NCBI GenBank assembly: GCA_003022255.1
Contig: PXPA01000016.1
Location: forward strand, 1-12,498
Source: Parcubacteria group bacterium SW_6_46_9
GTDB lineage: Bacteria; Patescibacteriota; Minisyncoccia; Phycocordibacterales; SW-6-46-9
Length of the DNA: 12,498 bases
Direction of reading: 5' to 3'
Every line of letters begins with the position of its first letter. Within the stretch, counting starts at the first letter, position 1. Under the pieces are notes generated by a model, which was not told the origin of the DNA, made no database searches, and saw only the letters and a list, made by a program, of their open reading frames with translations. Positions 1 through 5,698 of this stretch are shown piece by piece. A program made the position numbers and the translations under genes.

Positions 1-943
1 AACCTATCCAGACAGGATTCACTTTATCACTAAAAGAAGTAGCGGAAGTAGCTACCACAGTTGAGTTAACATAGGCCTTTGCGCTACCATCACTTTCCCA
101 AGTAACTGCAAAATGGAACCACTCATTCACTGGAAGCACATTATTAGCCTCAATATCGCCTCCATCCGTTTTTATCTCTAAGTTGCTTTCGTCCGAACCA
201 CTCCTAATGTCGACTGGGTCTGGAATATTGTCTCCATCTGCATTTTTAGCCAAGTATGTATTGAAACCACTTCCAGCATCCTGAAAAACCCAAATGGACA
301 TTGATACTGGTTGTGAAAGACTAACACTTCCTGAATCAATCTTAACGTGGTCATCATCACCATCAAACTCATACGCCTGCCCGACTTGCCCGCTGACACC
401 CTGGGTCACGCTGTTTTTTGGTGTGCCGTCATTATTGTTGCTTGTGCTATCAATTGCGTCACCAGTTTCTTCACCCAAATGCCATACACCGGCCTGCGAA
501 TTCGTCCAGACGTTTTCTGCTCCGTAGGTGGCCGTTTCCGTATAGTTGCTGGCACCGCTGTTACCGTAGTAAACATAAAACTCGGTATCAGACGTACTCG
601 AGACAGATGATGCCTTGAAGTGCAGTTCGCCGGTTGATGAGGCTGTGTCAATACTGACAACGTCTCTGGCCACCTCAGTTGTTCCATCAGACTGTGTAAT
701 ACGGATATCACCGCCGTCTGACTGCACGTTAGAGAAGAACCCCGAACTCATCGTGGCAAGATCAACGTAAACCGGAAAGTCCGTTAGGTTACTGTCTACC
801 TGCGAGCTGGCAATGGTGATCTTCTGCCGGTAATTCCAACTACTGTCGTACCAACTCGCTTGCGCTTGCACGTTGTTAAGTGTCCAAACACCAGCAAGTG
901 CCGTAACAGACAGAATTGCAATTGTATAGAGAGCGGTTTTCAT
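1..943 (-). CDS. Exported DUF2341 / LamG-like surface protein, C-terminus cut by window edge
   Basis: The reading frame runs from an ATG at 943-941 to the left edge without a stop: 314 whole codons, so the C-terminus is missing. Residues 1-29 look like a signal peptide: a positive MKT start, a hydrophobic core and an AQA cleavage box at 27-29. Residues 30-140 match the DUF2341 pattern, beginning with the typical W-YRQKITI stretch and ending in FYVYYGNSG. From about 150 a concanavalin A/LamG-like fold follows (AGVWHLGE, DSTSNNNDGT, GQAYEFDGDDDHVKI, WFHFAVTWESDGSAKAYVN). Such proteins are exported and usually sit on the cell surface or in adhesin/pilus-like assemblies; a carbohydrate or protein ligand is possible but not shown. 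No Shine-Dalgarno is seen before the ATG. It is transcribed leftwards, away from the non-coding stretch to its right. The domain family is well supported; the exact role is unknown. Confidence 0.85.
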   Translation of the reverse strand, partial: MKTALYTIAILSVTALAGVWTLNNVQAQASWYDSSWNYRQKITIASSQVDSNLTDFPVYVDLATMSSGFFSNVQSDGGDIRITQSDGTTEVARDVVSIDTASSTGELHFKASSVSSTSDTEFYVYYGNSGASNYTETATYGAENVWTNSQAGVWHLGEETGDAIDSTSNNNDGTPKNSVTQGVSGQVGQAYEFDGDDDHVKIDSGSVSLSQPVSMSIWVFQDAGSGFNTYLAKNADGDNIPDPVDIRSGSDESNLEIKTDGGDIEANNVLPVNEWFHFAVTWESDGSAKAYVNSTVVATSATSFSDKVNPVWIG

Positions 944-965
944 TTACTAACGCAAAACTTAAAAC

Positions 966-1006
966 TCAAAAGTCAAAACTTTCGCCTTTTGCATTTTGAC
1001 TTTTGA
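966..1006. repeat. 13-bp perfect inverted repeat upstream of the DUF2341 gene
   Basis: Arms at 966-978 (TCAAAAGTCAAAA) and 994-1006 are exact reverse complements with a 15-nt spacer. They lie in AT-rich, internally repetitive sequence (AAACTCAAAAGTCAAAAC). The hairpin starts 23 bp upstream of the ATG at 943, so it would fall in the promoter or leader of that gene. It could be an operator, a leader hairpin or slippage-derived low-complexity DNA. A TTGACT hexamer on the minus strand lies inside it but no well-spaced -10 follows. Confidence 0.5.
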
Positions 1007-1047
1007 CTTATTGTTTTTAAAGTAACGCTAGATTACATGCCAATTAT

Positions 1048-1063
1048 CCCCCCCTCCCCCCCC
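1048..1063 (+). repeat. Interrupted poly-C tract (C7-T-C8)
   Basis: Seven C, one T, then eight C. Such runs are prone to slippage, in the cell and in sequencing. It lies about 105 bp upstream of the DUF2341 start, so a phase-variable promoter distance is conceivable, but nothing else supports that. Confidence 0.6.
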
Positions 1064-1155
1064 AGAAATGTCAAGATGGCACGATGGATTGTCTTCAGGT
1101 TGGATGGTGGTTGGCTAATGCCGATGAGAATTCCTAAAGAAGGGCTGATACTTTT

Positions 1156-1191
1156 TAGGTGTGCAACACTAAGTAGGTGTGCAACACTAAG
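1156..1191 (+). repeat. Two exact 18-bp tandem repeats
   Basis: The unit TAGGTGTGCAACACTAAG occurs at 1156-1173 and again at 1174-1191 without change. The second unit runs into an inverted repeat: 1178-1188 (TGTGCAACACT) against 1190-1200 (AGTGTCGCACA), one mismatch, so the unit ends in a near-perfect palindrome of about 23 bp. It may be a duplicated protein-binding site; no gene starts close downstream. Confidence 0.65.
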
Positions 1192-1297
1192 TGTCGCACA
1201 GTTGTTGCCGAGGATGAACGTCAGGCTATACCGGCATTTCTGATGGTCGAGGCAGTGTGTATGAAAATGAGCAATAGATTATTGATACGCACAACAC

Positions 1298-1393
1298 AAA
1301 GCCCGCCACCAGGTGAGACCGTAAGGCCTCTACAGAGATTTCTCTCTGTAGCGATAGATACGCCCCGATGACGGGTTTTTTATGTATCTATCG
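1298..1393 (+). ncRNA. Candidate structured RNA ending in a terminator-like hairpin
   Basis: Several stems stack within 96 bp. 1330-1338 pairs perfectly with 1343-1351 (CTACAGAGA, TTTC loop). 1352-1361 (CGATAGATAC) pairs perfectly with 1384-1393. 1364-1367 (CCCG) pairs with 1372-1375 (CGGG) and is followed by T6 at 1376-1381. As an alternative, 1298-1305 (AAAGCCCG) can pair with 1372-1379 through one G-U, enclosing the first hairpin. The two mutually exclusive pairings of the CGGG arm resemble an attenuator. No gene ends just upstream on the plus strand and I recognise no known riboswitch core, so this could be a small RNA with its own terminator or only a DNA repeat. Confidence 0.35.
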
Positions 1394-1567
1394 ACTTTTG
1401 GCCGTGCCACCGTAAATCTACGAATGGAGTAGGCCGTCAACAAAATATTCAGTTGTGTTGGTCATTGTAACAAACTACGGAATGTGCAAGGTTAGACCTT
1501 TCCCGTAAAAAGTACATTGTTAATGGATCGTCAAACGTGAAAGAATGTGGAAGTGGACGGTGGTTCG

Positions 1568-1631
1568 GTTTGTAAGAACGCCGTCCTTACAACCATATTG
1601 GTAGTACTGTAAAGTTAGTAGAATAGGTCTC
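1568..1631 (+). repeat. Direct repeat R1, left of the coiled-coil gene
   Basis: R1 begins GTTTGTAAG and ends TTAGTAGAATAGGTCTC, a 17-base end shared exactly with R2. Inside, 1570-1576 (TTGTAAG) pairs with 1586-1592 (CTTACAA). R1 ends 12 bp before the -35 hexamer of the small gene, so it lies directly upstream of that promoter. Confidence 0.7.
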
Positions 1632-1643
1632 GTATGTAGTACT

Positions 1644-1673
1644 TTGAGTTTCGAGCATAGCACATGCTATACT
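1644..1673 (+). promoter_or_regulatory. Promoter of the coiled-coil gene, giving a near-leaderless mRNA
   Basis: A -35 TTGAGT (1644-1649), an 18-bp spacer and an extended -10 TGCTATACT (-10 hexamer 1668-1673) form a good sigma-70-type promoter. The start should fall near 1680, three bases before the ATG at 1683. A 14-bp inverted repeat, ATAGCA-CA-TGCTAT (1657-1670), overlaps the -10 and is a candidate operator. Confidence 0.6.
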
Positions 1674-1682
1674 AAAATTACT

Positions 1683-1949
1683 ATGAGCAAAGAAAACAAT
1701 AACGACATTTCCAACAAAGAGCTTCTTGATGCTGTCAGTGAGAGTTTTGACAGTATGGAGGAGCGTATTGACAACTTAGAAGAAAGGTTAGAAAAGAAAA
1801 TTGATAATAACCGCGAAGCAATTAAGAATTTAGACCATAAAGTTGACAGTTTGCGTAATAGGTTAGATGCCGAAATACTTCGTTACACCGACCAACATGC
1901 TGATCACGAAAAGCGGATCACGGCGTTAGAAGAGAAAATTGAAGCATAG
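1683..1949 (+). CDS. Small acidic coiled-coil protein, hypothetical
   Basis: The gene encodes 88 residues from ATG at 1683. A longer frame opens at a TTG at 1644, but that codon is inside the predicted -35 element, so the ATG is preferred. After a short polar N-terminus (MSKENNNDISNKELLDAV) nearly the whole chain shows heptad spacing: SMEERIDNLEERLEKKID, then NLDHKVDSLRNRLDAEI, ending HEKRITALEEKIEA. There is no membrane segment, signal peptide or cysteine. It resembles the short helical proteins with a C-terminal HE-RI--LE motif that are frequent in Parcubacteria-type genomes and have no assigned function. It is isolated: it lies alone on the plus strand between direct repeats R1 and R2, and no counterpart sits in the related element near 6000. 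It probably forms a coiled-coil oligomer; the partner is unknown. Confidence 0.75.
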   Translation: MSKENNNDISNKELLDAVSESFDSMEERIDNLEERLEKKIDNNREAIKNLDHKVDSLRNRLDAEILRYTDQHADHEKRITALEEKIEA

Positions 1950-1991
1950 TTAGAAGTTAGAAAATAGAATTGAGAAGTTAGAATTTCGAAG
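1949..1991 (+). repeat. Low-complexity TTAGAA-rich tract after the coiled-coil gene
   Basis: GAAGTTAGAA occurs at 1953-1962 and 1974-1983 within a run of degenerate TTAGAA/AGAA units that begins at the stop codon and runs up to R2. A similar tract lies at 9408-9430 before lysS. Confidence 0.5.
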
Positions 1992-2055
1992 TTTGTAAGA
2001 TGCTGGATCTTACAAACTATATTGGTGGTGTTGTAAACTTAGTAGAATAGGTCTC
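1991..2055 (+). repeat. Direct repeat R2, right of the coiled-coil gene
   Basis: R2 is a diverged copy of R1, sharing GTTTGTAAGA at the start, CTTACAA and TATATTGG inside, and 17 exact bases at the end. Its internal hairpin is a perfect 9-bp stem (1992-2000 with 2008-2016, loop TGCTGGA), which may also act as a weak 3' end for the small gene. The single counterpart in element B spans 6052-5989. Confidence 0.7.
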
Positions 2056-2070
2056 TTACACAGAATTACC

Positions 2071-2110
2071 TATTTTTGGTTAACCGAAAATACTTTTTGT
2101 TAACAAAAAG
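2071..2110. repeat. Two adjacent GTTAAC-centred palindromes
   Basis: The first, centred on GGTTAACC within 2071-2092, has one mismatched pair. The second, CTTTTTGTTAACAAAAAG (2093-2110), is perfect over 18 bp. The first has a counterpart in element B, perfect over 20 bp at 5953-5972; the second exists only here. The T side comes first and no T-run follows, so they are not ordinary terminators; binding or recombination sites are possible. Confidence 0.6.
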
Positions 2111-2180
2111 CCCGTTTAGCTTTTAAGTGGTTATAACTTTGGCACTTCCTTAGCAAAACCAGTTCAAACCACAGATTTCG

Positions 2181-2321
2181 GACATGCCCTAACTAAGTGA
2201 GCGCTCCTTCCTGGCAGGACTCCGCAGCGGAAAATGCATGGCCTGTAACTTTCCGTGAGGACTGAACGAAAATCGTCGCCGGCGATTTGAGTGTGCCTGC
2301 CAGCAGGAAGTGGGTGCGATC
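2181..2321 (+). ncRNA. Candidate structured RNA, copy A of three
   Basis: Outer stem P1 has 18 pairs: 2201-2206 with 2312-2317 (two G-U pairs), a bulged T2311, 2207-2212 with 2305-2310, a 3-nt bulge, and 2213-2218 with 2296-2301. P2 pairs 2228-2233 (CGGAAA) with 2250-2255 and encloses TGCATGG (2235-2241). P3 pairs 2270-2275 with 2283-2288, with loop TCGCCGG. Between P2 and P3 lies GAGGACTGA. An upstream CATGC (2183-2187) can pair with the looped GCATG (2236-2240). The two G-U pairs would be C-A mismatches on the other strand, which supports the plus orientation. The 3' GATC overlaps the ftsI stop codon. I cannot assign it to a known RNA family. Confidence 0.5.
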
Positions 2322-3945
2322 AGCGATCTGGTGGTATATTATAGTAATTAATCAAAAAGTCAGTGATATTCATAAACGGATCAGTCAGCGTCTGTGAGGC
2401 AAATCGTACGCCTTGCGGTTCTCGGATCATTAAAAATACCAGGTATTCCGGTTCATACGCGGGAAAATAGCCAAAAAACGTATGGTTAAAGCGGTGTTCG
2501 TAGTATTCGCCTTGCGCATTAGAAATCTGGGCTGTACCGGTTTTAGCGGCGATACTGTGCCGCTTGCGTTCACGATCGCCGCCATCCAGCACATCATCAA
2601 CAACGGTAACAAGCATTTTTGAGACGGTATCTGCTGTCTCTTGGCTGATCACACGCTCACCGTCCTGGGGAACAATTGTGCTGCGGCCACCAAGCCGATA
2701 ATCAATTGAATCGGTTACGTGCGGTCGCACCATCTGACCACCATTGGCTAGAGACGACAGCGCTTGCACGGTTTTTATTGGTGTCATGGAAATACCCTGG
2801 CCGAATGACGCTGTCGCAAATTCAAGATCTCTGTCCTCAGACAAGTTGTCAGTATTGTTCTTTACTTCCCCAGGCAAATCAATTCCGGTTTTACCGGAAA
2901 ACCAGTCACGAAAGTATGAGCGCATCTGCTTGCGACCAAGCCGGTCAGCAACAAAAGCCGCACCCGTATTCAGCGACTGGTTCAGTACTGTCTGCATACC
3001 GGCATCAATACCGGCGGACATCGTCAGCGCCTTAACAATTGAACCCATCTCAAACCGGCTTTGTACTGTCGGGTTTGTGAATACTGACTGGTTTGCAACC
3101 TGCTCATACTCATTCGGGTTAAAGCTAGGTGTAACCCCTAACCCTTTAATAGCACCAGTATCCGGCTCAATAATCACCCCCATTGCCTGTCTTCCCTGCC
3201 AGCGGTCCAGTGTTTTCTGCAGCTGCTGTTCTAAGAAGGACTGAACATCGGGTTCAATTGTTAGGTTCACGTCACCATCCTGGCCGTGCGGTTTTTGCCG
3301 AGTTGTTTCCGTTGGTTGGGAAAATACCCGAGCAAATAAATTTGTATAAAAACTACCTGCGGAACGAGACAGAATATCGTTGTAATACTTTTCGACACCG
3401 TATATGCCGGTCGGATAATCAGTTGATTTATTAAAGCCGACAAAACCTATTGTGTGTGCGGCCAAAGATCCGAGCGGATACTGTCGCCATTTTTGCGGAT
3501 ACGCATTAACTCCGGGAATTTGTTTGTTATTGATTTTCTCACCAGCTGATTCCGGCAGACGCTTTTTGATTTTGATATAAGGGTCACTGGTACTGGCGGT
3601 ACGTGCAATAAACGACTTCTTTGACGTGTTAAGGCTGATGAGACTGGTTATTTTTTCGTATGCCTGCGCCGGATTTGCAATTGTTTGGCCGTTAACCGCT
3701 AGTTCGTACCCTGATTTCTGGTATGCTGCTGTTCGTTGCTTTCCGTCCTTTGTCACTAGTGAGATAGTGCCACGATCATCCTGCGGACCGTCAGATTCGG
3801 TATACTGCGTTTTTGCCTGCTTTTGGAATGTATCGCCGTGTACAATCTGCAATGAGTATAAACGAACACCATACGTTAGCATTGCCAAAACTACCACCCC
3901 AGCAAGGAGTATCAGCCGGTAGTTATTGTTACTGGTTTTGCGCAT
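2320..3945 (-). CDS. ftsI: FtsI-type class B penicillin-binding protein (septal transpeptidase), with an apparent internal deletion
   Basis: This is a bitopic D,D-transpeptidase that cross-links septal peptidoglycan. From the ATG at 3945 it has 541 residues; an upstream TTG at 3972 would add nine. Residues 10-29 form the membrane anchor, about 40-240 the pedestal domain (DDRGTISL near 56), and about 255-541 the transpeptidase domain. The active-site motifs are SIVK (302-305), SLN (324-326) and KTGT (468-471). The SxxK serine and the SxN serine are only 22 residues apart; E. coli PBP3 has 52 (S307, S359), and the other transpeptidase here has 60. The join reads IDAG-MQTVLNQSLN, as if about 30 residues bearing the helices between the motifs had been lost in frame. 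The start overlaps the end of the ftsL-like gene by 17 bp, and it is the last gene of the mraZ operon. The family is clear; whether this allele is active is doubtful. Confidence 0.9.
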   Translation of the reverse strand: MRKTSNNNYRLILLAGVVVLAMLTYGVRLYSLQIVHGDTFQKQAKTQYTESDGPQDDRGTISLVTKDGKQRTAAYQKSGYELAVNGQTIANPAQAYEKITSLISLNTSKKSFIARTASTSDPYIKIKKRLPESAGEKINNKQIPGVNAYPQKWRQYPLGSLAAHTIGFVGFNKSTDYPTGIYGVEKYYNDILSRSAGSFYTNLFARVFSQPTETTRQKPHGQDGDVNLTIEPDVQSFLEQQLQKTLDRWQGRQAMGVIIEPDTGAIKGLGVTPSFNPNEYEQVANQSVFTNPTVQSRFEMGSIVKALTMSAGIDAGMQTVLNQSLNTGAAFVADRLGRKQMRSYFRDWFSGKTGIDLPGEVKNNTDNLSEDRDLEFATASFGQGISMTPIKTVQALSSLANGGQMVRPHVTDSIDYRLGGRSTIVPQDGERVISQETADTVSKMLVTVVDDVLDGGDRERKRHSIAAKTGTAQISNAQGEYYEHRFNHTFFGYFPAYEPEYLVFLMIREPQGVRFASQTLTDPFMNITDFLINYYNIPPDR

Positions 3946-4252
3946 TGGCGGACGCAAACGTATAGCTTTCAATTGTTCGGGTTAGAAAGCGTGTCGTCTC
4001 TGTTTGTTGAAAACCCAACGTATCAGCCTTGGTTAAGGTAGCACTGCCGACATGGGTTCCAAATGTTTGTTCGGCGCTCCCGATATCGGAGCGAATATCC
4101 GCAATCTCATTTTCTACATTACTTCGTGTTACTACCGCATCGACAGTATTCTGCAAAAATATCCCGTAGGTTACAACGAAAATAGTAAGCACAATAGCGA
4201 GTGCTGAAACTATGTGTTTTTTGTAGGGAAAATGAAGTATCTGGTCTGTCAT
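3929..4252 (-). CDS. ftsL: FtsL-like bitopic septum protein
   Basis: The 107-residue product has a short cytoplasmic N-terminus, one membrane segment at about 13-33 (HIVSALAIVLTIFVVTYGIF) and a polar extracytoplasmic part whose first half (about 38-62, VDAVVTRSNVENEIADIRSDIG) is probably helical and coiled-coil. Sequence similarity to FtsL is too weak to rely on, as is usual for this family. The call rests on size, topology and position: it starts 6 bp after the rsmH stop and overlaps ftsI, exactly where ftsL stands in dcw clusters. FtsL pairs with DivIC/FtsB and activates the FtsI-FtsW synthase. No Shine-Dalgarno is evident, so it is probably translated by coupling from rsmH. The C-terminal half is Thr/Ala-rich with no recognised domain. 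Confidence 0.65.
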   Translation of the reverse strand: MTDQILHFPYKKHIVSALAIVLTIFVVTYGIFLQNTVDAVVTRSNVENEIADIRSDIGSAEQTFGTHVGSATLTKADTLGFQQTETTRFLTRTIESYTFASANAQNQ

Positions 4253-4258
4253 AGTATG

Positions 4259-5185
4259 TTAATTACGGTTTGATGTTGAATTTTGGACTTTTTCGATACA
4301 ACGAAGTTTAGCACTGCGGGCTCGAGGATTTGTGTCAATCTCTGGCTGTTGTGGTGTAATTGGTTGGTTGCCAATACTTAAAGCTTTTCCAGCTTCAACC
4401 CACTGGCTGAAGGCACGTTTTACTATTCGATCCTCAACACTGTGAAAGCTAATTACCACAAACCGAGCCGTTGCAGATAAAGCAGTAAAAATATCTTTCA
4501 ACCCGTAAGTAAGACTGCGCACTTCATCATTGACCGCCATCCGAATTGCCTGAAATGTCTTTGTGGCCGGATGACGACCACCGCGGGCATACCCGGATGG
4601 TACAGCAGTTTTCACCGCTTCCACCAGATCGGTAGTTGTTTCCAGCCATCCTGACTGCCGCCGGGATACGATTTCTTTGGCTATCTCCTGAGCGTGCGTT
4701 TCGTCAGCGTATCCGGACAAGATATCAACAAGCGTCTGCTTGTCCCAGGTATTTACCACATCACGAGCGGTAACGTCATGCTTAGTTAGCGTATCCGGAT
4801 CCTTGTAGGTCATAAGCAACGGAGCTTCGTGCTGGAAGGAAAACCCCCGCTCGCTTTCAAGCTGCTCGGATCGAAATCCCAGATCAAGCAGTGCGGCCTG
4901 AAATTTCTCAACGCCACACGCTTTCATAATCGTTTCCACACCCTGAAAATTAGCTATCCGCAGACAGTAATTTAGTGAGCACTGTGATTTCTCCAGTGTC
5001 TTGCGAGCCTCCTGAATTGCTTGGCGGTCTTTGTCGGTGCCGACAATACGGCCAAAGTCAAGGCGAGCACAGATCGCCCGCGTATGACCGGCAGAACCAA
5101 CCGTCCCATCAAACACACAATCGCCGGACGACAATGCGAGTTTAGAAACCGCCTCCCGTAACATCACGGGTTTGTGACGAGTCAT
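4259..5185 (-). CDS. rsmH: 16S rRNA (cytosine(1402)-N(4))-methyltransferase RsmH
   Basis: RsmH (MraW) uses S-adenosylmethionine to methylate N4 of C1402 in the decoding site of 16S rRNA. The 308-residue length is normal. Family blocks appear in order: HKPVMLREAV at the N-terminus; the SAM-binding loop FDGTVGSAGHT (near 25-35), a variant of the usual DGT-G-GGHS; LLDLGFRSEQLE, a variant of LDLGVSSPQLD; RGFSFQHEAPLLM; the helical insert; HPATKTFQAIRMAVNDE; VISFHSVEDRIVKRAF; and the C-terminal NPRARSAKLR. The ATG overlaps the mraZ stop in an ATGA, so translation is coupled. The variant glycine loop is unusual, but all other blocks are intact and I expect an active enzyme. Confidence 0.95.
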   Translation of the reverse strand: MTRHKPVMLREAVSKLALSSGDCVFDGTVGSAGHTRAICARLDFGRIVGTDKDRQAIQEARKTLEKSQCSLNYCLRIANFQGVETIMKACGVEKFQAALLDLGFRSEQLESERGFSFQHEAPLLMTYKDPDTLTKHDVTARDVVNTWDKQTLVDILSGYADETHAQEIAKEIVSRRQSGWLETTTDLVEAVKTAVPSGYARGGRHPATKTFQAIRMAVNDEVRSLTYGLKDIFTALSATARFVVISFHSVEDRIVKRAFSQWVEAGKALSIGNQPITPQQPEIDTNPRARSAKLRCIEKVQNSTSNRN

Positions 5186-5616
5186 AACATTCCCACGTCA
5201 CCAAGTGTCTGCGCCAGCAAATCAGCTTGTGATTCCACATCCTCAGTGTAATCGTCCCAGCGATCTTTATCCCATAACTCAATCCGTGTGTTCACACCCG
5301 CAAACACAGCAGTCTCATCCAGATCAGCAAAATCAGCCAGAAAATCAGGAACAAGAATCCGGCCTGATGAGTCAAGCGACACCTCCCGGGCGCCAGACAA
5401 TAGAAAACGATTTAAGCCACGTGAGTCGGCATCACCAAAAGAAAGATCAGACAGTTTACGTGCTATATCCTCCCATGATGATTGGGGAAACATAAAGATG
5501 CAGTTATCAAGACCGCGAGTTAACACCGCTTCTCCATCAAGCTCGCCTCGGAACGCAGACGGAACAGAGATTCGCCGTTTATCATCAAGTGTGTGTGTAT
5601 ATTCTCCCGTGAACAT
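5182..5616 (-). CDS. mraZ: Transcriptional regulator MraZ
   Basis: MraZ is a ring-forming DNA-binding protein with two AbrB-like halves that regulates its own dcw operon. The frame is open further upstream (to 5679), but the family starts with MF-GEYxHTLD, so the ATG at 5616 is chosen, giving 144 residues; the extra 21 codons would run through the promoter and the MraZ sites. The first half carries HTLDDKRRISVPSAFR, where the usual DKGR reads DKRR. The second keeps SLDSSGRILVPDFL. It ends ...LGDVGML and overlaps rsmH by 4 bp. Two TGGGA boxes spaced 10 bp apart lie just upstream, so autoregulation is very likely. The G-to-R change is in the DNA-contacting motif and might alter specificity. Confidence 0.93.
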   Translation of the reverse strand: MFTGEYTHTLDDKRRISVPSAFRGELDGEAVLTRGLDNCIFMFPQSSWEDIARKLSDLSFGDADSRGLNRFLLSGAREVSLDSSGRILVPDFLADFADLDETAVFAGVNTRIELWDKDRWDDYTEDVESQADLLAQTLGDVGML

Positions 5617-5625
5617 GTTGTTATA

Positions 5626-5640
5626 TCCCACTCTATCCCA
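5626..5640 (-). promoter_or_regulatory. MraZ-binding repeats (TGGGA x2)
   Basis: On the minus strand TGGGA occurs at 5640-5636 and 5630-5626, separated by exactly 5 bp (TAGAG). This is the known arrangement of MraZ recognition repeats (TGGGN with 5-bp spacers). The second box ends 9 bp before the mraZ ATG. A degenerate TGTAA one step further upstream may be a third, weak box. Confidence 0.75.
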
Positions 5641-5650
5641 CTTACTTACA

Positions 5651-5656
5651 AGTATA
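5651..5656 (-). promoter_or_regulatory. Probable -10 element of the mraZ operon
   Basis: TATACT on the minus strand, preceded directly by TG, would start transcription near 5644, leaving a leader of about 28 nt that contains both TGGGA boxes. The -35 region is poor (GTGCAA at a 17-bp spacing). Confidence 0.45.
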
Positions 5657-5685
5657 CACCACTTTAGCAGCCTTTGCACCAGATA

Positions 5686-5694
5686 TTATCCACA
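5686..5694 (+). promoter_or_regulatory. Consensus DnaA box
   Basis: TTATCCACA is a perfect match to the DnaA 9-mer. It sits about 30 bp upstream of the mraZ -10 element. The longer string ATCCACAGGTC (5688-5698) recurs at 6137-6147 in element B. A single box does not make an origin, but DnaA control of the division operon is possible. Confidence 0.45.
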
Positions 5695-5698
5695 GGTC

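Larger units (their letters stand above)
944..1482. other. Non-coding stretch with several short repeats and hairpins
   Basis: I see no supportable gene between the start of the DUF2341 gene and the repeat element that begins near 1483. The short open frames at 1037-1243 and 1177-1371 lack family resemblance and run through repeats. The stretch holds a 13-bp inverted repeat, an interrupted poly-C run, an 18-bp tandem duplication and a folded segment ending in a T6 run, each listed separately. Confidence 0.6.
1483..2321 (+). repeat. Long dispersed element, copy A (contains the coiled-coil gene)
   Basis: This segment aligns in blocks with the minus strand of 6215-5699. Block 1 (1483-1536 against 6215-6162) matches at about 46 of 54 positions, including CCCGTAAAAAGTACAT. 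Block 2 is the GTTTGTAAG...GTCTC repeat, present twice here (1568-1631 and 1991-2055) and once in copy B. Block 3 (2056-2200 against 5988-5845) shares AATTAC, a GTTAAC-centred palindrome, GGCACTTCCTTA and GGACATGCCCTAA. The end is the structured RNA-like unit at 2181-2321. Copy A ends on the stop codon of the ftsI gene, which reads the other way. No transposase is encoded, so if mobile it would depend on an enzyme elsewhere. Confidence 0.7.

Noticed and set aside
1156..1200. CRISPR array
   Set aside because: Only two units, directly adjacent with no spacer, and no cas gene nearby.
1644..1682. TTG start giving a 101-residue coiled-coil protein
   Set aside because: The TTG is part of the predicted -35 hexamer; the ATG at 1683 fits a near-leaderless start.
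1483..2321. Insertion sequence with its own transposase
   Set aside because: The only gene inside is an 88-residue coiled-coil protein with no catalytic motif.
2676..3244. Plus-strand open frames of 119 and 166 codons opposite ftsI
   Set aside because: They are antisense to conserved transpeptidase sequence and have no family likeness.
5617..5679. Longer mraZ start at 5679
   Set aside because: The extra residues are not in the MraZ family and the segment holds the -10 element and the TGGGA repeats.
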